DNA of 64,000 nucleotides, taken from NCBI RefSeq assembly GCF_000208865.1, contig NC_018398.1, positions 2,666,001-2,730,000 of the forward strand. Reading direction: 5' to 3'. Shown here piece by piece: positions 1-12,860 of the stretch. The notes below the pieces were generated by a model. The model was given only the letters and a program-made list of their open reading frames with translations, did not search any database and was not told the DNA's origin. Every line of letters starts with the position of its first letter. The stretch's first letter is position 1. This stretch comes from Neospora caninum Liverpool (Eukaryota > Apicomplexa > Conoidasida > Eucoccidiorida > Sarcocystidae). The position numbers and the translations under genes were made by a program.

Positions 1-1086
1 AACGGAGGAAAGCTCTGGTGTTTGCTCCGTAGACTGACAAAAACCGTACGCTCAGTCACACCACTGGAACTGTGGTGGCAGGCGAAGCTGACGTTGTCCC
101 GTTTTGGCTTCAACGCACTAGCCTTCACATGAAGATGCATGCAAGCATAATTTTGGACTGCTGTGTATCTGTATGAATGTATGCACATCTATGCATATAT
201 AGAGATATATAGATATGTAGATTATTTTCGCGGGCCGAGCGCGGGCTTACCAAGCAGAGGTTGCTTTCTTCTCCACTCGTAAACCCCGCCGTAAAGAGCA
301 CCTCAGGGGTGCTCTACACGCCGGATGTTTTCGGGGGCTAAGGAGTGCATTTCAAAAGTCGTCGAGCACTTCCTCTCAGATGGGCTGTCAAGGAACCTTC
401 CACGACGATGTCTTCGAGGGCCTTTCAGTGAACCGGCATTCCCGGCTCGCGCACAAGTCCGCTTTTCCGCATCCCCTGGACCACTCCTGAAGAGGCCTAT
501 ATCTAGCCCCGCGCCGAAACCGGGGTCCACCACGAGGTTAGGTACATACATATATATATATAAATACATATAAATACATATAAATATATATATATATTCA
601 TGTTGGCTCCCAGTTTTTGTGTGTCCGTAAGAAACTGGCCCTTGTCAGCAGAGCTCACGGCTCGTGGTGGGTCAGGGCGCAGAAAGGACTACTGCCAGTG
701 CTTGCTTTCGACCTCGAGCAGCTACGGCTCCAGATGGTATTACACTCGCCAAGCGGGTCTTTTTGCAGAACCGCCTCTTAGCAGCGTGTGAGCAACGTCT
801 ACATTTTCATGCACAGCCATGTCACGGGGGAAACGCATTGTAGTCATTCTTAACGAACGCTCCGTTGCGGACATTTAGGCACGCTACGCTGCCTCCGGGT
901 ACTCTCTCTTTGATTTTTTTAAAAGATGTTCTCATATAGGGCCCTCTGCTCGGGGACTGCGGCTGTTTAGACTTCCGCTCGCGGTGGTCCTCTCTTGTAA
1001 GTGAAGCTGCCTGTGTTCCGCTGACACTGCGGAGACGCGACCGCGTGCTCACGTCTCCGAGCTAGCAACTTCGGCCCCCATTCGTC
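1..1086. other. Non-coding flank with AT-rich repeat
   Basis: No convincing coding exon is visible. The stretch holds a (TA)n/TAAATACA tract near 547-599 and scattered short ORFs that do not look like protein. Its right end is presumably the 3' UTR of the minus-strand gene ending at 1087. Confidence 0.5.
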
Positions 1087-2886
1087 TCACATTCCCTGTG
1101 GATATTCACTCGGTTCTCGGTTTCCCGACATCCACGACCCAGTGCCTGCAGCGGCGGTAGACAGCGACGGCACGAACTTGGGACGGAGCGACTTGGGCGG
1201 CGGAGGGGCGCGGTGAGAGAGCCGCGGAGAAGAACCAGATGACGAAGAAAGGAACTCCGAGTCGCTGCAGAAAGAAAGCTCGAGATGACAGGTGAAGGAA
1301 ATGCAGGAGCCCAAGAGACGCAAGGAACAAAGAGGATGTGAAGGCAACGACGCTTCCTGCGCAACGAACGCCGTCCTGCACCACTCGTGGACTGTCGATT
1401 TCCCAATCTGAGGTCATATGTGCGCTTACCTGGTTCGCTCACTAACAGAGGAGCTATCCGACAAACAATCGTTCCCGCACTCCACGTTTTCACAAGGAGG
1501 CTCAGCGATGTGTGGGCGCGTCTTATCCCCCTCGATCCCTCCTCCATTTTGAGTTCTCGCAAAGTCTTGCTCCGCACGCGCCGACTCGGTAGACTCCCGA
1601 CTGCCTGGTTCGTGAATTCGAGCCGACACAGCAGTGAAGCCTGATCCGGCCTCGTGTTCGTCGCCAGGCTGTGGAGCGTTAAAAGAAGAACGAGAGGAAT
1701 GGGAGGAGAGACGAGAAGGTGGACAGACGTCTTGCGTGTCCAAGTTGATTGACACACGCTTCCCAAGCGCTACACCCCCGCCGCGGATTGCGCCACATAC
1801 AGCAGGGGAAGGACTGCAGGGATGTCTCAGTGGCTCTGTCGGCGAAAGTCGCCCTGATTGGTCACCGCTTGCAGGCCTGACTTGGCCCACTGTCATCACG
1901 GGCATCGTTTCGTTCGTTGCATGCGCAGTGTTGTGGGCGAGGATGCAGGAGCTGAGTCTTTCTTGTTCTTGGTTTCTGGTCTCCGCCCCTGCTTTGTCTG
2001 CTCTGAGGTGTGCATACACTCCAAGTGCAAGCTTCACACGCAGAATCTGCGCGAGGCCGTGGAGTTCGCGCAGGCCTTTCCCGCCCATGCAGTAGGGAGG
2101 ACTGCAGACGTTCGCAATCTCTTCATGATCGGCGGCAAAACCCTGAATCGTTGTCGTCAGTTGAGCGCAGAGGGTGCGAAACTCCCTCTCCTGAAACTCG
2201 CTTCGCTGCCGCTCCTTGTGGAGCTCTGCCTGACAATCGTGGAAGTTGCGAGCGAAACGCTCCTGCTGTTCCATCGCGCTCTTGAACGACGCCCGGTAGC
2301 GCCGAAGCTCTTCTTCCAATCGACGATTCCGGCACGTGAGTTGCTGCATCGCCTCTCGCATTTCAAGCACCAACGCTTGAATGGTGGCTGCCTAAGAAAA
2401 AAGGAAATTTTGCGAAATGACGGCAGACCTTTTTCGTGATTCAGCCTCCGCGTCAACAGCTCCAACAGCCTTCTCTTCCGCTCCCGCCGGCGGTGTGCCG
2501 TGGTGCCCCTTCCAATGCGTCCGTAACATGCGTAGCGACACAGATAGAGACGCTCACATGCCCAGCTCGGCGTAGATTTACATCGGTTTACACCTATTTG
2601 TCGGGGTGTACATGTATGGCTACGCTTCTTGACGCAGGGATCTGGAGAACAAGCGTCCAGTATGAACACGTACCGTAGGGTCTTTCGCTCGTGTTTCCTC
2701 CTCGACTCGGATGTTTGCTTTCTGCATCTGCTTGGCCTTTTGCGCAGAAACCTTGAGAGCGTCGTCCGGCATGCGCCTGAGGGAGTTGACGGATGTTCCA
2801 GTGGCCGGTCTCACCAGTTGCGTGGCTCTCCCCCTGGCCACGTCGTTCCTGGTCAGACCTGCAGGGACGCGCCCTGACAAGTCCAT
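1087..2886 (-). CDS. Coiled-coil protein of unknown function, 3 exons, 450 aa
   Basis: I do not recognise this protein. Exons on the minus strand are 2886-2674, 2391-1430 and 1264-1087. The introns have donors GTACGT and GTAAGC and acceptors CTTAG and TTTCTGCAG, and the phases close to 451 codons including the TGA stop. Translation starts at an ATG (MDLSGRV). Exon 2 opens with about 60 residues of heptad-like, charged helix rich in Glu, Arg and Gln (residues about 75-135), a probable coiled coil. After that the protein becomes Ser/Pro/Gly-rich and looks disordered. Exon 3 adds a Ser- and Pro-rich tail ending in EYPQGM. If the second intron were not spliced, the protein would stop at 1426 with TAA, but the donor there is strong and exon 3 is clearly coding-like. 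A structural or scaffold role is only a guess. Confidence 0.72.
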
Positions 2887-5800
2887 CGTTTTGGAAGTTT
2901 CTGGCCGTCACGAAAAGGGATGGAACGCTCTTGCTTTCGAATGCGACAAACACTTTACAACACACGTGCGTGCTGCGCTTCCGCTTCCATTCCAGTGTTA
3001 TGGATGCCAAGTACTGAAGGCACAAACAGCGGATCGCACGGACAATCGTCGGGGCTGGAAAAAGACGATGAGATCTCAAAAAGTGGGATTAGGGTTGCTC
3101 AAAAGCCCACTGTGAGGAACACGGAAAACGTAGAACGCTGGTGGCTTCGACGACCGCAGAGAGTCTGCGCTCCAGGATCTCCCGAGCCAGGATTCTCCGC
3201 CGGATTGATGAAAGGTGCTCAAAATCTCGCCTTGGAAAAGACGATATGTTTCGACTGGGATGCGGCAGAATCTCAAGCGCGGGCCCTCCGAAGACGTCGA
3301 GAACACGTGTCGCGCGCGAAGCGACTTTTCGGAGGTCTTGAAAGTTTCACGAGAAAAAAGGCAGAGGACAAAGTACAAGGGAGGCAGGTCCGAGGGCTCC
3401 ACGGGAAAATGCCCTTTGTCTTGAGATCTTGCAAGTCGACGGACGTGCACTGAAGAGAAAGATGTTAGACCAGCCGAGAAAACAGCCAACCAATGCAAAA
3501 AAAAACTAGCTCGTAAGTGCATACCAAGAATCAGAGAGCTGACGGAACCTGCAGTCGACTGAGACGCTGGGAGGAAAAAGAAAACAGGTCCATGCATCTA
3601 ACGTTTTTTTCCTTTTGCATGGATGGTTGGAGAACGCTTAACGTGATCTCATTACTGGCAACAGAAAAAGACGGGTCTGCGGTTTCAGCGGTTGACAAAA
3701 CGGCGTGAAAACAACTTGAGGTCAGAGTTCGCCGAGGAAATGCCAACATCGGAAAGGTAAAAAACAACCACTCCAGAGAGACAAGCAAGGACTTGGACAG
3801 AGAGAAAAAGTGCCAAGCGGACAAGCGTGGTAAATCCGAAACGGAAAAGTGTTGAATAATGGCGGGCGCACTGTAGCCACTCAAGCTTTTCCCACGCGTT
3901 GGCTGACGGGGGGATTTGAAGGAGCGGCTGCGGTTGTTCAACTCTTTGACGCATGGAAGAGAGACTTTCACGGTCACTGTTTCAGTGAGACAGGGAGGAA
4001 GGCCAATGCCACTTGTAGTTTTCCCTAGTGGAATCTCCGTAACTCTTCTCGGGTGAAAAAATGCTGCCCCGGACACCTTGCGTTGATGGTCACTCGAGCA
4101 CCGCCGCGTCTTGGCGATCCGCATGTGCGCTAGCTTACCACAAAACCATTCACGTTCCCTTAACTTGGCAGCCAAATGCTTCCTCTCGTACCATAGAAAA
4201 CGTGGAGGTCGGGCTGTGAAAACACTCCCCAAAATTTGGTGGAGTATGGAGAGCCGACATTCTTCTCTCCTTGCGCGGCCAGCGCTGCATGTCTTGTGGC
4301 CGCTCATGTGTGTCTGTGGCTCTCTCTAGTCTCCATTTCAAACCCGGTGGAAGGAGCTTTGGCAAAGGAACATCCAACACGTAAATACACCATGACCCCT
4401 CATATCCACAAGTCTGTGCACATACACAAAAGTTTGGCATATATTCGCGTTCACATTCGGCGGTCTAAAAACACGAGCTTTTCGACAAGACATGCCTAAC
4501 TTCCCGCGTCAAGCAGGGACCCACCACTTTACCAATTTTCTAAGTATGTGAAGGGTATAGACACAGTGTGTTCATCTAGAAAGGTGGCAATGGAATGCAT
4601 ATCGAGTCTTTGTGAAGCGGGGAATGAATTCGTCTCTCTACTTGTGCACCCGTGTTTCTGTAGCAGACTGGGAGTGACAGCGAGGTGCGTTCGAGTGGGA
4701 CTACAACACCAGGGCACAGGTGTCAAGCGACTTGGAAGAGACCGCCGTCCACAGGATGCATTCCATCATAGAACGGAGGCTTGCGACGATGTCGCTGGGA
4801 CTTTGAATTGCCCGCATGCCGCAGGAGCGGCAACTCCATGCAATCATGGTTCAGGACGCGGGGAACAAGACAGACAGCTTCCGTTCACACGAGATGCTGA
4901 GAAAGAATGTGCCTTTCAGTAGTACAGAGCGTAGGACAAAGGCTGTCTTCACGCGTCGCTCCTCTTTACCGCAACCACAGAGGCCGAAAAATAGCGCTTC
5001 GAAGCCAGGAACATGCACCGCAATGCACGCAGACGACAGACGTTCTCAGTTGTCAGCTGTACAAAGGTAGTCCTCAGTCATTCAGATATCCGGTCAACCT
5101 TGGGTACATTTCGCAAGGGACCACCAGTTGAATGCCGATTGTGTCCAGAGAAGGAAACGCCCAGGAGCTACCGGTGTTGCGACAGCTGCCCTGTTGGTTT
5201 CACGCGAAACGAACGCGAAGCAAGGTTGAGAGAGTGCCGACACGATGGTTTCACCCCGACGACGGGGTTCGGCCTCGACTGGTCTGTAGGGGTGAGGACC
5301 AAACGACGCGACCAAATGTCATGGTGTTGCGTGTCGTTAGGGAGCCGCCCAAAATCAGGTAGAATCTGGTCACGTTCGGAGCCGGTTCGCTGCGGAAGCA
5401 GTGTGGACTGTTTGCAAGCGGACGAATATGCTCCTCAGAGCCTACTCAACCTTTTTTGCTTCGACTCTCTCGTTTATCTGGAAAGCAAACGAACAACAGC
5501 TGCCTAGCATGTGTTACGGTTAGTCTCCTGAAAACGAAAGCAGACCTTCCGGAGGGAGCAGACAGTTCCGGAAGTTCCCTTCACGCACTCCGCAGCAGCG
5601 GAACATATCAGAGCAAAGGTAAACTGTAAAGGTTGCGCGGCACCCCGCTGGAGCGTATAAGCAACTTGGACTAGACCTCGCCGTTTCAGGCACCTGAAGT
5701 AGACAGTTGCCAGGCGTGGTTGACCATGGTGTTGCAGGAGAGCGATGTAACTCCCTTCGGGCAGGACGGATGTGTCAAGAAGGCTTAAGAACATCCCCCC

Positions 5801-7346
5801 CCCTACAGAGGGGATGCTCACGGGCAGCGAGGCGATACGGCAAAGAACACTGCTGGATTCCTGTGCCTCGTGACTAGATAACGGTCTAGCCACGAATGGC
5901 CGTAGTACGCTAACACAGGAAGAGCTGCCTTTCTTCGCAGCTTTGGTGGCCGCCGGCACAGACACACACACACTGTTCCGACAGACGACGGTTGAGGCCT
6001 GTGAACGGGAAGCACAGGACCCTAACCGTGCGTTTTTAATGCTGATGGATCACCGTGTTGTTTTCGCAAATATGCTGCTCAGCAGTCACTCGTTTGGGTT
6101 ACTCACACGAAACGACACGCCCATCAAAGCGGCGTGCCCGAGCACCGTCCGACCCTTCGGATAAAAATACAGAGCTCGGTAGGTCATCTAATCCACCTTC
6201 ACCCATCTACTACGGTAATTCGCTCAACATAGCACTTTATCGAAATCCACTACCGGGTGTGCAAGCAAGATCTAGAACCGCTCTGGTCAGTCCATGGAGA
6301 GGGCTTACAAGGAGCATGCAAGCAACCGTTTGTTTGCGTCAGCCGTTCGTTCCGTGCCACAGTAGCAACGCACATACCAGGCGGGGAAGGCAGGCTTTTT
6401 TCATCTTCTCCTCTTCTGCTCCCCTCAGAACAAACCTGCTTACCGTTTATTGATTTCCAAACGGGGGATTTGATATCTCTCGAAACCTCGCCGCTTTTTT
6501 TTCCTAGCACCTCTTCCCGTCGTCGGTCTACCAGATCACTAACCCGTGTCGAGAGGTATTTGCGCATGCGGCGAGTAATGCAACCGGCCACAAGGCCGCT
6601 TCGTTCATGCCTTTTTGACCCACACATTCGCTCCGGATTTTCCACCCCTTTTAGAAATCTCAGCGTTCTCATGGTCTTCCACATTGCGCCTTCAGACCTC
6701 AGAGAGCCCCCAGCTTGTGATGGAGGCAGCGGCGCGAACAGAGCGCTGGCTGCGTTGTTGCCCGTGCTGGCGGTAACTAGACACATCGAGAGACGCAGCC
6801 CATCCAGAACTGCGTGAGTCTGGAAGAAGCGCGAGGCGTACTGTTTCATTTGGATTCCGCTTTGTGAGAGTCCATAAGCTTTCGGTCCTGGCAGAGGCAC
6901 CAGCGAATTTGGCCGATTTGTCTCGTGGGTTCCTGGCCAGCCGGGTCGCAGGGTCGATCTCTCTGTCCTCCTCATCTTCTCGATCTCACGTTCTCTTCCT
7001 CATTTGCTCTTCTTTTCGTTCCTCTGAAGCGTTCCTCCGGACACCGCTCATCCGAGAAGCTTCCGCTCTGAACAGTCTTTGTCTCGTTTTTCCCGTTCTC
7101 CTCTCATAAATTCGAGTCGGCCAGCGTCTCTCTCTGCGTCCCAAGCACACCGGCTCTCTCTTGACCCAGCCGGATTCACTAGGTACAAACGCTGCTGTGT
7201 GCGCTCTTGTGTTCTCTTCTCCTTGCGACGTAGAGTTGGTCCGAAGAGAGCAGTGTCTCTGTTTTTTTTTCTCTGATCTCCAAGCGTTGTCTCTTTCCTT
7301 TTCGAGGTCTGTTCCTCTGTGCGTTGCCGCCCTTTCCCCCGGCGAA
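2887..7346. other. Divergent intergenic region between genes 1 and 2
   Basis: This 4.5-kb stretch lies between the start of the minus-strand coiled-coil gene and the start of the plus-strand hydrolase gene, so it should hold both promoters and 5' UTRs. Long ORFs are present (for example minus 3531-4307 and 6250-6975), but none shows a recognisable domain, a convincing splice partner or coding-like composition. The last 350 bases before 7347 are pyrimidine-rich, as expected for a coccidian 5' UTR. Confidence 0.5.
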
Positions 7347-10300
7347 ATGCCGGTCGAACGCGTGGCAAGAAAACCCGGAGGAGGCGACAGGGACGAGGGC
7401 CACCAAAGCTGCGGCCTGTCCCCGTCTGTGGAAAAACGCCCCTCGATTTCTCCCGGCCCCTGTCCGCTATCTGAGTTTCCGTCTTGTTCCTTGACCCCGC
7501 TATTCGCGGCGATCTCCCTGCCTGACGAAGACGAGATCGAAACCTCTCTCCCCGCCACGTTCGCTGGAGGGGAGGCCTCGGCTGAGGCAGAGGTTGGTCT
7601 CCCCGCGCCCCATGCGTCTCTTTCCCCCAAACCGCGACCGCCTTCTGCCGACGGTCTTTTGTTTCTCGGCACAGGTGTCTCCTGTGCGCTTCCGCAGCTC
7701 GGCCACGTGCTGCCCATGGCGTCGCCCTCGCACCCGTTCTTCCCCTTCCTCCGCGTGCCTGTGGACCAACTTCCGTCGACTCGAGTTCTCCACCGCTTGG
7801 CGGCGCAGCATGCCCACCAAGCTCGCGGCGCGACAGACGCACGCCACGTGCCTGGCCAGGCGTCTGCCGGGATTCCCGGGACGGTGTGCCGCGAGAAACA
7901 GCAAACTCCAGACGGATCCACGAACAGCGGACCGTCGTCGCCTGCGGCCTCCGGCGCCGTTCAAACCACGGAGACGGAGGAGCCCTCCGCGGCAGGCGAA
8001 GGAGCGACGCGGGCGTGGTGTTCTGGGCTGAGCGAATGTGGAGAGAAACCGGCGCCAGCTGAAGAGGGCGGGTACGGCGTGGCCTGCGTCTCATGCTTCC
8101 TCAGTTGGAAGAATGGCCGAGATGTGAATCACCGGAACAACGTCTCTGCTGTTTTGCGCATTGCCGGGAAGTCGCTCCTCATCGACTGCGGAAAAACCTT
8201 CCGAGAAGCTGCTCTCGCGTACTTCCCGCTTAACCATGTGAGCTCGACAGACGCGCCTCGATGCCCCGCGCGTTCCGCGACTAAAACCAAACTCTCCCTG
8301 GGTCTGTCTCTGCGCGAAGAGAAGGCGTGTTTCTAAGGTGGTTCCTTCGGGGCCACCGCGATGGGCCGCTCCAGGAGGACTTTGAATCTGTCGCTCTCGA
8401 CCTCAACTTTTTTCGCGACTTGCCTCGCAGCAGGCGAAGGAGAGAACCGGATGCCCACACAGCGTGAACGGCGAAAACGTCTTTTTCTGCATGGCGGGTG
8501 CCGCCGATAGCCCCGTAGACACACCAGGAAAGATACTGAGAACGTACGCTGCCGTGTCGGGTTGACGCCGCGTAACAGGCTCCCCACGAAGGTTCCCGCC
8601 GTTCCTCTGCGATCCCGTCAGATCGCGTCAAGCAGGAATCCAGACCTAACCGTCTCCTGCACACATGTTCACACTGCCGCTGTTGTGGCAAACCTCCACA
8701 ACACTCGAGGCCTCTATGAAATCCAACCCAACGCGCTTCTGTCATCGTCAAGGTTGGCTATCACGCACCGGTGATGTCGTTACGCTGAAATCCTTATTCG
8801 CCGATACGTGAATGCATATATACATATAAATATTTGTTTGCGTCTGCTTGCCCCTGCATATCCATCTGTTTCGACATCAGTACACCTATAGACGTCTATC
8901 TCAACAAGGCGTTTCATCAGCATCTGCCGCCTGCGGTGTGTGTATCCTCTTAGATCTCAGCCCTCGACGCCGTTCTGCTGACCCACGACCACCAGGATGC
9001 AGTCGGCGGCATCGATGACTTGCGTGATTTGCAGCGCTTCACTAGGCCGACGCTCGCCGTTCCCGCGTGTGCGTCGACGTCCGCTCTCTCGACACAGGAG
9101 CCCGCTGGGCTCCAGCGGGCTGCGTCTTCTCCGACGCCGAACAGTGTGAACAGAGCCTCTCCCGCTTACCCGGCTGCCGGGAGTTTGTGGGGTGCCGAGC
9201 AACACGGCATGCTAAATCCTGGGGACCGCGTGCGCGAGGCCCTGCGCAAGTCCCTTGGGTATCGGCCAGAAAGCCTTCTCCACTGCTACGTGGGTCCGCG
9301 AACGCTGCACTCGCTCTGCAGCAAATTCAAGTACATTGTGCAGACGTCTTGGCGGATGCAAAAGGCGCTGCTGGACGCGAGGGACGAGGAGCCGCCGAGG
9401 CCTGCGGCCGCTGCGGCCGGGAGGGAGATGGAGGGAAAGAAGAGAAGACTCGACAAGGAGGCGACGCAGGCAGCGGCGCGCCTGCCGTGCCACAGCGACG
9501 CCACCGTTCACGAGGAAGGCGTGCCAGGCTTGTGGTCTTTCGTCGACTCGACAGATGCGCCTGTTCTGCAGCGGAAGGTCGCGTGTCTTGCCTTTCATCT
9601 GCTCAACGACAGAGCGCCTTCCCCTTCAGTTCCCACCGCACCTTCCTCTTTGTCTACTTCCTCTTTGTCTCAGCCTTCGCTCCAGGAACGGGGCAAGGCC
9701 TCCTCGATCGCGCTCGCGTCTTCGGCCTCCGCGCCGGCGTCGCGACAGGACGCCCCGGACACCCAGAGCGCTCCGAGAGATCCTGCCCCAGCAGGAGGCG
9801 CCTCGCTCTCCGGCGATGGCGAGGCCGAGGCCGATTTGAACTGCATGTGGAGGAGACTGCCTCCGCCCGTCTCAGATGACGCAGGCTTCTCCACGCTTCG
9901 GATTCCGGGTAGGTTGGTGGAACGCGACGCACAGAGCGCTGTGCGGCTGGTTGTGTTCGTGTGGGGCGTGGACAACTGCGCAACTCTCGCGCAGCTCTTT
10001 CTTGATTAGGGCCATCGCAGGGGAGACACCGCAGACCGACACAAACATCGCCTGGTCAGTTGCGTCACCCTTAAGAACCGCGAAGCGTGTCCGCGAGATC
10101 GTTGCCGATAGAGACTCGCTTCCAAGTCGCCCGCGTGCGGATGCCGAGTCGCGGCTGGAGTCGGCCGAAGCTCGTAGACAGGAACCGGCGGACGAACAGA
10201 CCAGTGTCTCTTTTCGGGAAGAGCGCCCCATTCGGGTAGAGCGAAAACAAACCTTTCTTTTCCTTTTTCAGGCGTCCCCGTCCCGATTCAGTCGTTCCCC

Positions 10301-11154
10301 GTCTACCACGGCGGCACGTACGTCTCCCTGGGCTTCCTGGTTGGGGATAAGAAGCTCGTCTACATTTCAGACGTCACGTCCTTCCCGACGCCTGTGCTGG
10401 ATCGGCTCCGCCATCTCGACGACCTCGAAGTGAGTTTCTCTGGCAGGTTTTCGCGGACCCTCTCGTCGCCTCTGTGTCTCCGCGGCCCGTGCCCGATCTG
10501 TTTCCTAGCGTCTTTTGCCGACGCTCGGCGTCTGGGGATCCTGCCTTCCCCTCCCACACACCGCCCCCCCCCCCCACCCCCCCCGTTTCTCGGGGACCAT
10601 CAGGCGGCACTGCCAACGACGCGCTCCACGTTCCAAGTGCATAGACCATGCGTATAGCTATACAGTTCCGTCCACATATGCATATATGCATCCACATATA
10701 GAGATATATGCACATTTGCATACGCGTTTATTGGTTTCGTCTACGGTTACCTGTGCGTAGCTGCATGCGCGATCTGCGTGGAACAGTCCTCCCGCAGGAT
10801 ATAGAGAATACGGTTTTGTAAGAAACAAGGCCAGAGTGTCACCTTGCGTGGCCACGTTTTCTCCCGTGTTGGCTGTCGGTGTGCTAGACCCTAGTCGTCG
10901 ACGCGATCGGAGAGAAGCTGCACAACGCCCACTTCTCTGTCCAGGAGGCCCTCGCCCTTGCCGTCCTCCTGCAACCAAGAAACGTCTTCCTTGTGGGGAT
11001 GTCGTGCTCGCTGGAGCACCGGAAAACGAACAGGCGCCTGGCCATTTGGCTGCGCCTTCACCAGGAGGTGTACAGACAGCAGCAGGGAAGGGAGTCGCGA
11101 ATCGAAAGCGTGTCGCTCGCTCTGGACGGCCTCTTTGTCCCTATGCGATTTTGA
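7347..11154 (+). CDS. Metallo-beta-lactamase-fold hydrolase (PhnP-like), 4 exons, 756 aa
   Basis: Exons are 7347-8237, 8954-9908, 10272-10429 and 10888-11154. All introns are GT-AG and the phases close to 757 codons. The start is the ATG in the context GGCGAAATGC. The family signature is spread over the exons: LLFLGTGVSCALPQLGH near residue 100, NNVSAVLRI then LLIDCGKTFREA near 265-290, the metal-binding THDHQDA at about 307-313, a FPVYHGG motif and YISDVT in exon 3, and LVGMSCSLEH in exon 4. This order matches the plant and fungal metallo-hydrolases related to bacterial PhnP phosphodiesterase. The substrate is unknown. Compared with those homologues of roughly 300 residues, this protein has a long disordered N-terminus (1-95) and a roughly 270-residue low-complexity insert after the THDH motif. 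Where relatives read GMxHxxDH in the last motif, this one reads GMSCSLEH, so the first His is Cys while the final His is kept. Confidence 0.92.
10560..10586 (+). repeat. Poly-C tract in intron 3 of the hydrolase gene
   Basis: A run of C broken by a single A lies inside the intron between 10430 and 10887. A short TA/CA-rich stretch follows at about 10668-10722. It has no coding role. Confidence 0.85.
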
Positions 11155-12860
11155 GAAGGACGGAGACAACAGTCCCGAGTTCCGGTCCTGTCTTCTGTCT
11201 CGTCGTTTTGCGGGTGTATCGATTTCCCACAGTTTTGGACTTCCCAGACGTCCTAACCCTTTCCCGCGGGTGGTTGGCGGAGGGTAGATGCACCCGAAGC
11301 GCGCGCGTTGGGGAGCGGCAAGGGCCCCGACAGTCTTTGCGCTCTTCTTTCTCCGTTTTATTTTCGCTTCCCCAACACGGGCTGATCGCCAGTTTTTAGG
11401 TTGTAGCTGTTTACCCTCCCTGTGCACGTCCACGCACTTTGAAGAACACGTGTTTTGTTTCGAGTCACGTTTTCCATCAGCCGCCGGAAGGGGTTTCTTT
11501 GCCGGAGACGGAGGCGCTGCTGCGACGTCCGTGCTTGTTCAACACTCCGCGCGGTCAAGGGGACCGACGTTTGTGTTTCACAGGGAACTTCGCACTTGAT
11601 TTCCCCAGTTGTCCCTTTCCCACAAATTTACGCAGTCAGCGGCTGTCTCGACTCCTCTCGCACTTTTCGCGTCCGCACTTGGTGTCGCTCTTCACTGACT
11701 CGCTCCCACCTTGCACTCGCTATCTCTCTCTTGAAACTAACCCGCAGTTCTCAACCCTGTTTTATTTAACTCAGTTAATTAGTGTTAGGTTTGATATTCT
11801 GTGCCAACCTCGCGTTGTTCGGCTCGCCTGGTTTTGCCCCCCCTGCGTGTGCCGGCCGAGCTGTCTCTGCTCTTTTTTGGGCAAGCTGCCTCGTCCACCG
11901 CGTTTCGAGCAGGTAATCCTACGGTGCGCTGCACGTGTCTGACGGACATCGACGGCCGGAGCAACTCTCCTCAGTCGGGTGTGGGTCTAGCTAGTCGTCG
12001 CAGACAGCGAGTACAGAGAAGCGACGGAAAGGCGTGGCCGCCCAAAGCGAGAAGACGCCGCAGCTGCGTGTGGGGCTACAAGCAGTTGCCTCCCGTGTCG
12101 CCTCGCTGGGTCCAAGGCCAGGAGGAAGCGAGGGCCGCTGTTAGCCCCCCGTGTAGGAACGATATCTCGACTCGCGATTGCCAGTCGGGCAGGCTCGCTT
12201 CTCGCGTTCGTGTGAGGACGTCTCTGAGACGTGAGACATTTGCGGAAAAAGGATCTCTACACGCAGCACGAACACCATGAGCAATCGCGCCAAGTTTCGA
12301 AAACAAAGATGGCGGCATGCTCTGAACAGAAAGCCCCACTCGAATCGACTTCTGCCCGTCTTGACACGGGCCCTGTGTTTCTTCTCTCGGAAAGACCGAT
12401 GTGCAGTTCCCTGTCGCGTTCCATTCTCGCGTTTCCGTTTCCTCAAACAAACTTCCCACATCCGAAACTCTCCCTCCGCTTCTTTGTACTCCCTCTCCCT
12501 CGTTTCTCCCTCTCTTTCAACCTATCTTCCTCTCCTCGTATGTCACGCCTCCCGTCGCTGACCCTGCGCTTCCGCCATGTATCTCCGCGTCCCTCTTCTG
12601 CTCTTTCTCCACACGTCTCTCCCGCAATTTCTTCTTCGTCGTCTTCTCCTTCTTCATCTTCTTCTTCATCGTCTTGTTCTTCTTCTTCGCTCCCCCGTCC
12701 TCCCTCGTTTGGCCCCCCCTGTTATCCTGCCCGTGGTGCCCTTTTTGTTCCTCGTCCCTTCCGCCTCAGTTACCCCTTCGCCGTTCTCTCCTCCCGTTTT
12801 CCTCCGATTTGTGTGTCTCGATAGATGGTCCCACGCCTTCGGCGCCAAACAACCGCCGCG
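11155..12860. other. Convergent 3' region between hydrolase and RRP6 genes
   Basis: The two flanking genes end towards each other here. No coding exon is evident. The segment 12430-12830 is strongly pyrimidine-rich on the plus strand (CTTCTTC and CCTCCC runs), so it is purine-rich on the strand of the RRP6 transcript. This is a plausible 3' UTR or termination region for RRP6, but no defined signal can be named. Confidence 0.5.

Noticed and set aside
1426..2373. Reading the first gene's second exon as ending at the TAA at 1426
   Set aside because: The bases CCAG|GTAAGC form a strong donor overlapping that stop. An exon at 1264-1087 follows a TTTCTGCAG acceptor, keeps phase and reads as coding sequence.
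6250..6975. 241-aa minus-strand ORF
   Set aside because: No domain, no splice partners, and the plus strand is equally open there; it sits in the expected promoter/5' UTR of the hydrolase gene.
7161..7346. Extending the hydrolase start upstream to the in-frame ATG at 7161
   Set aside because: The added 62 residues are Ser/Cys/Phe-rich from pyrimidine-rich DNA typical of a 5' UTR, and the ATG at 7347 has a better context.
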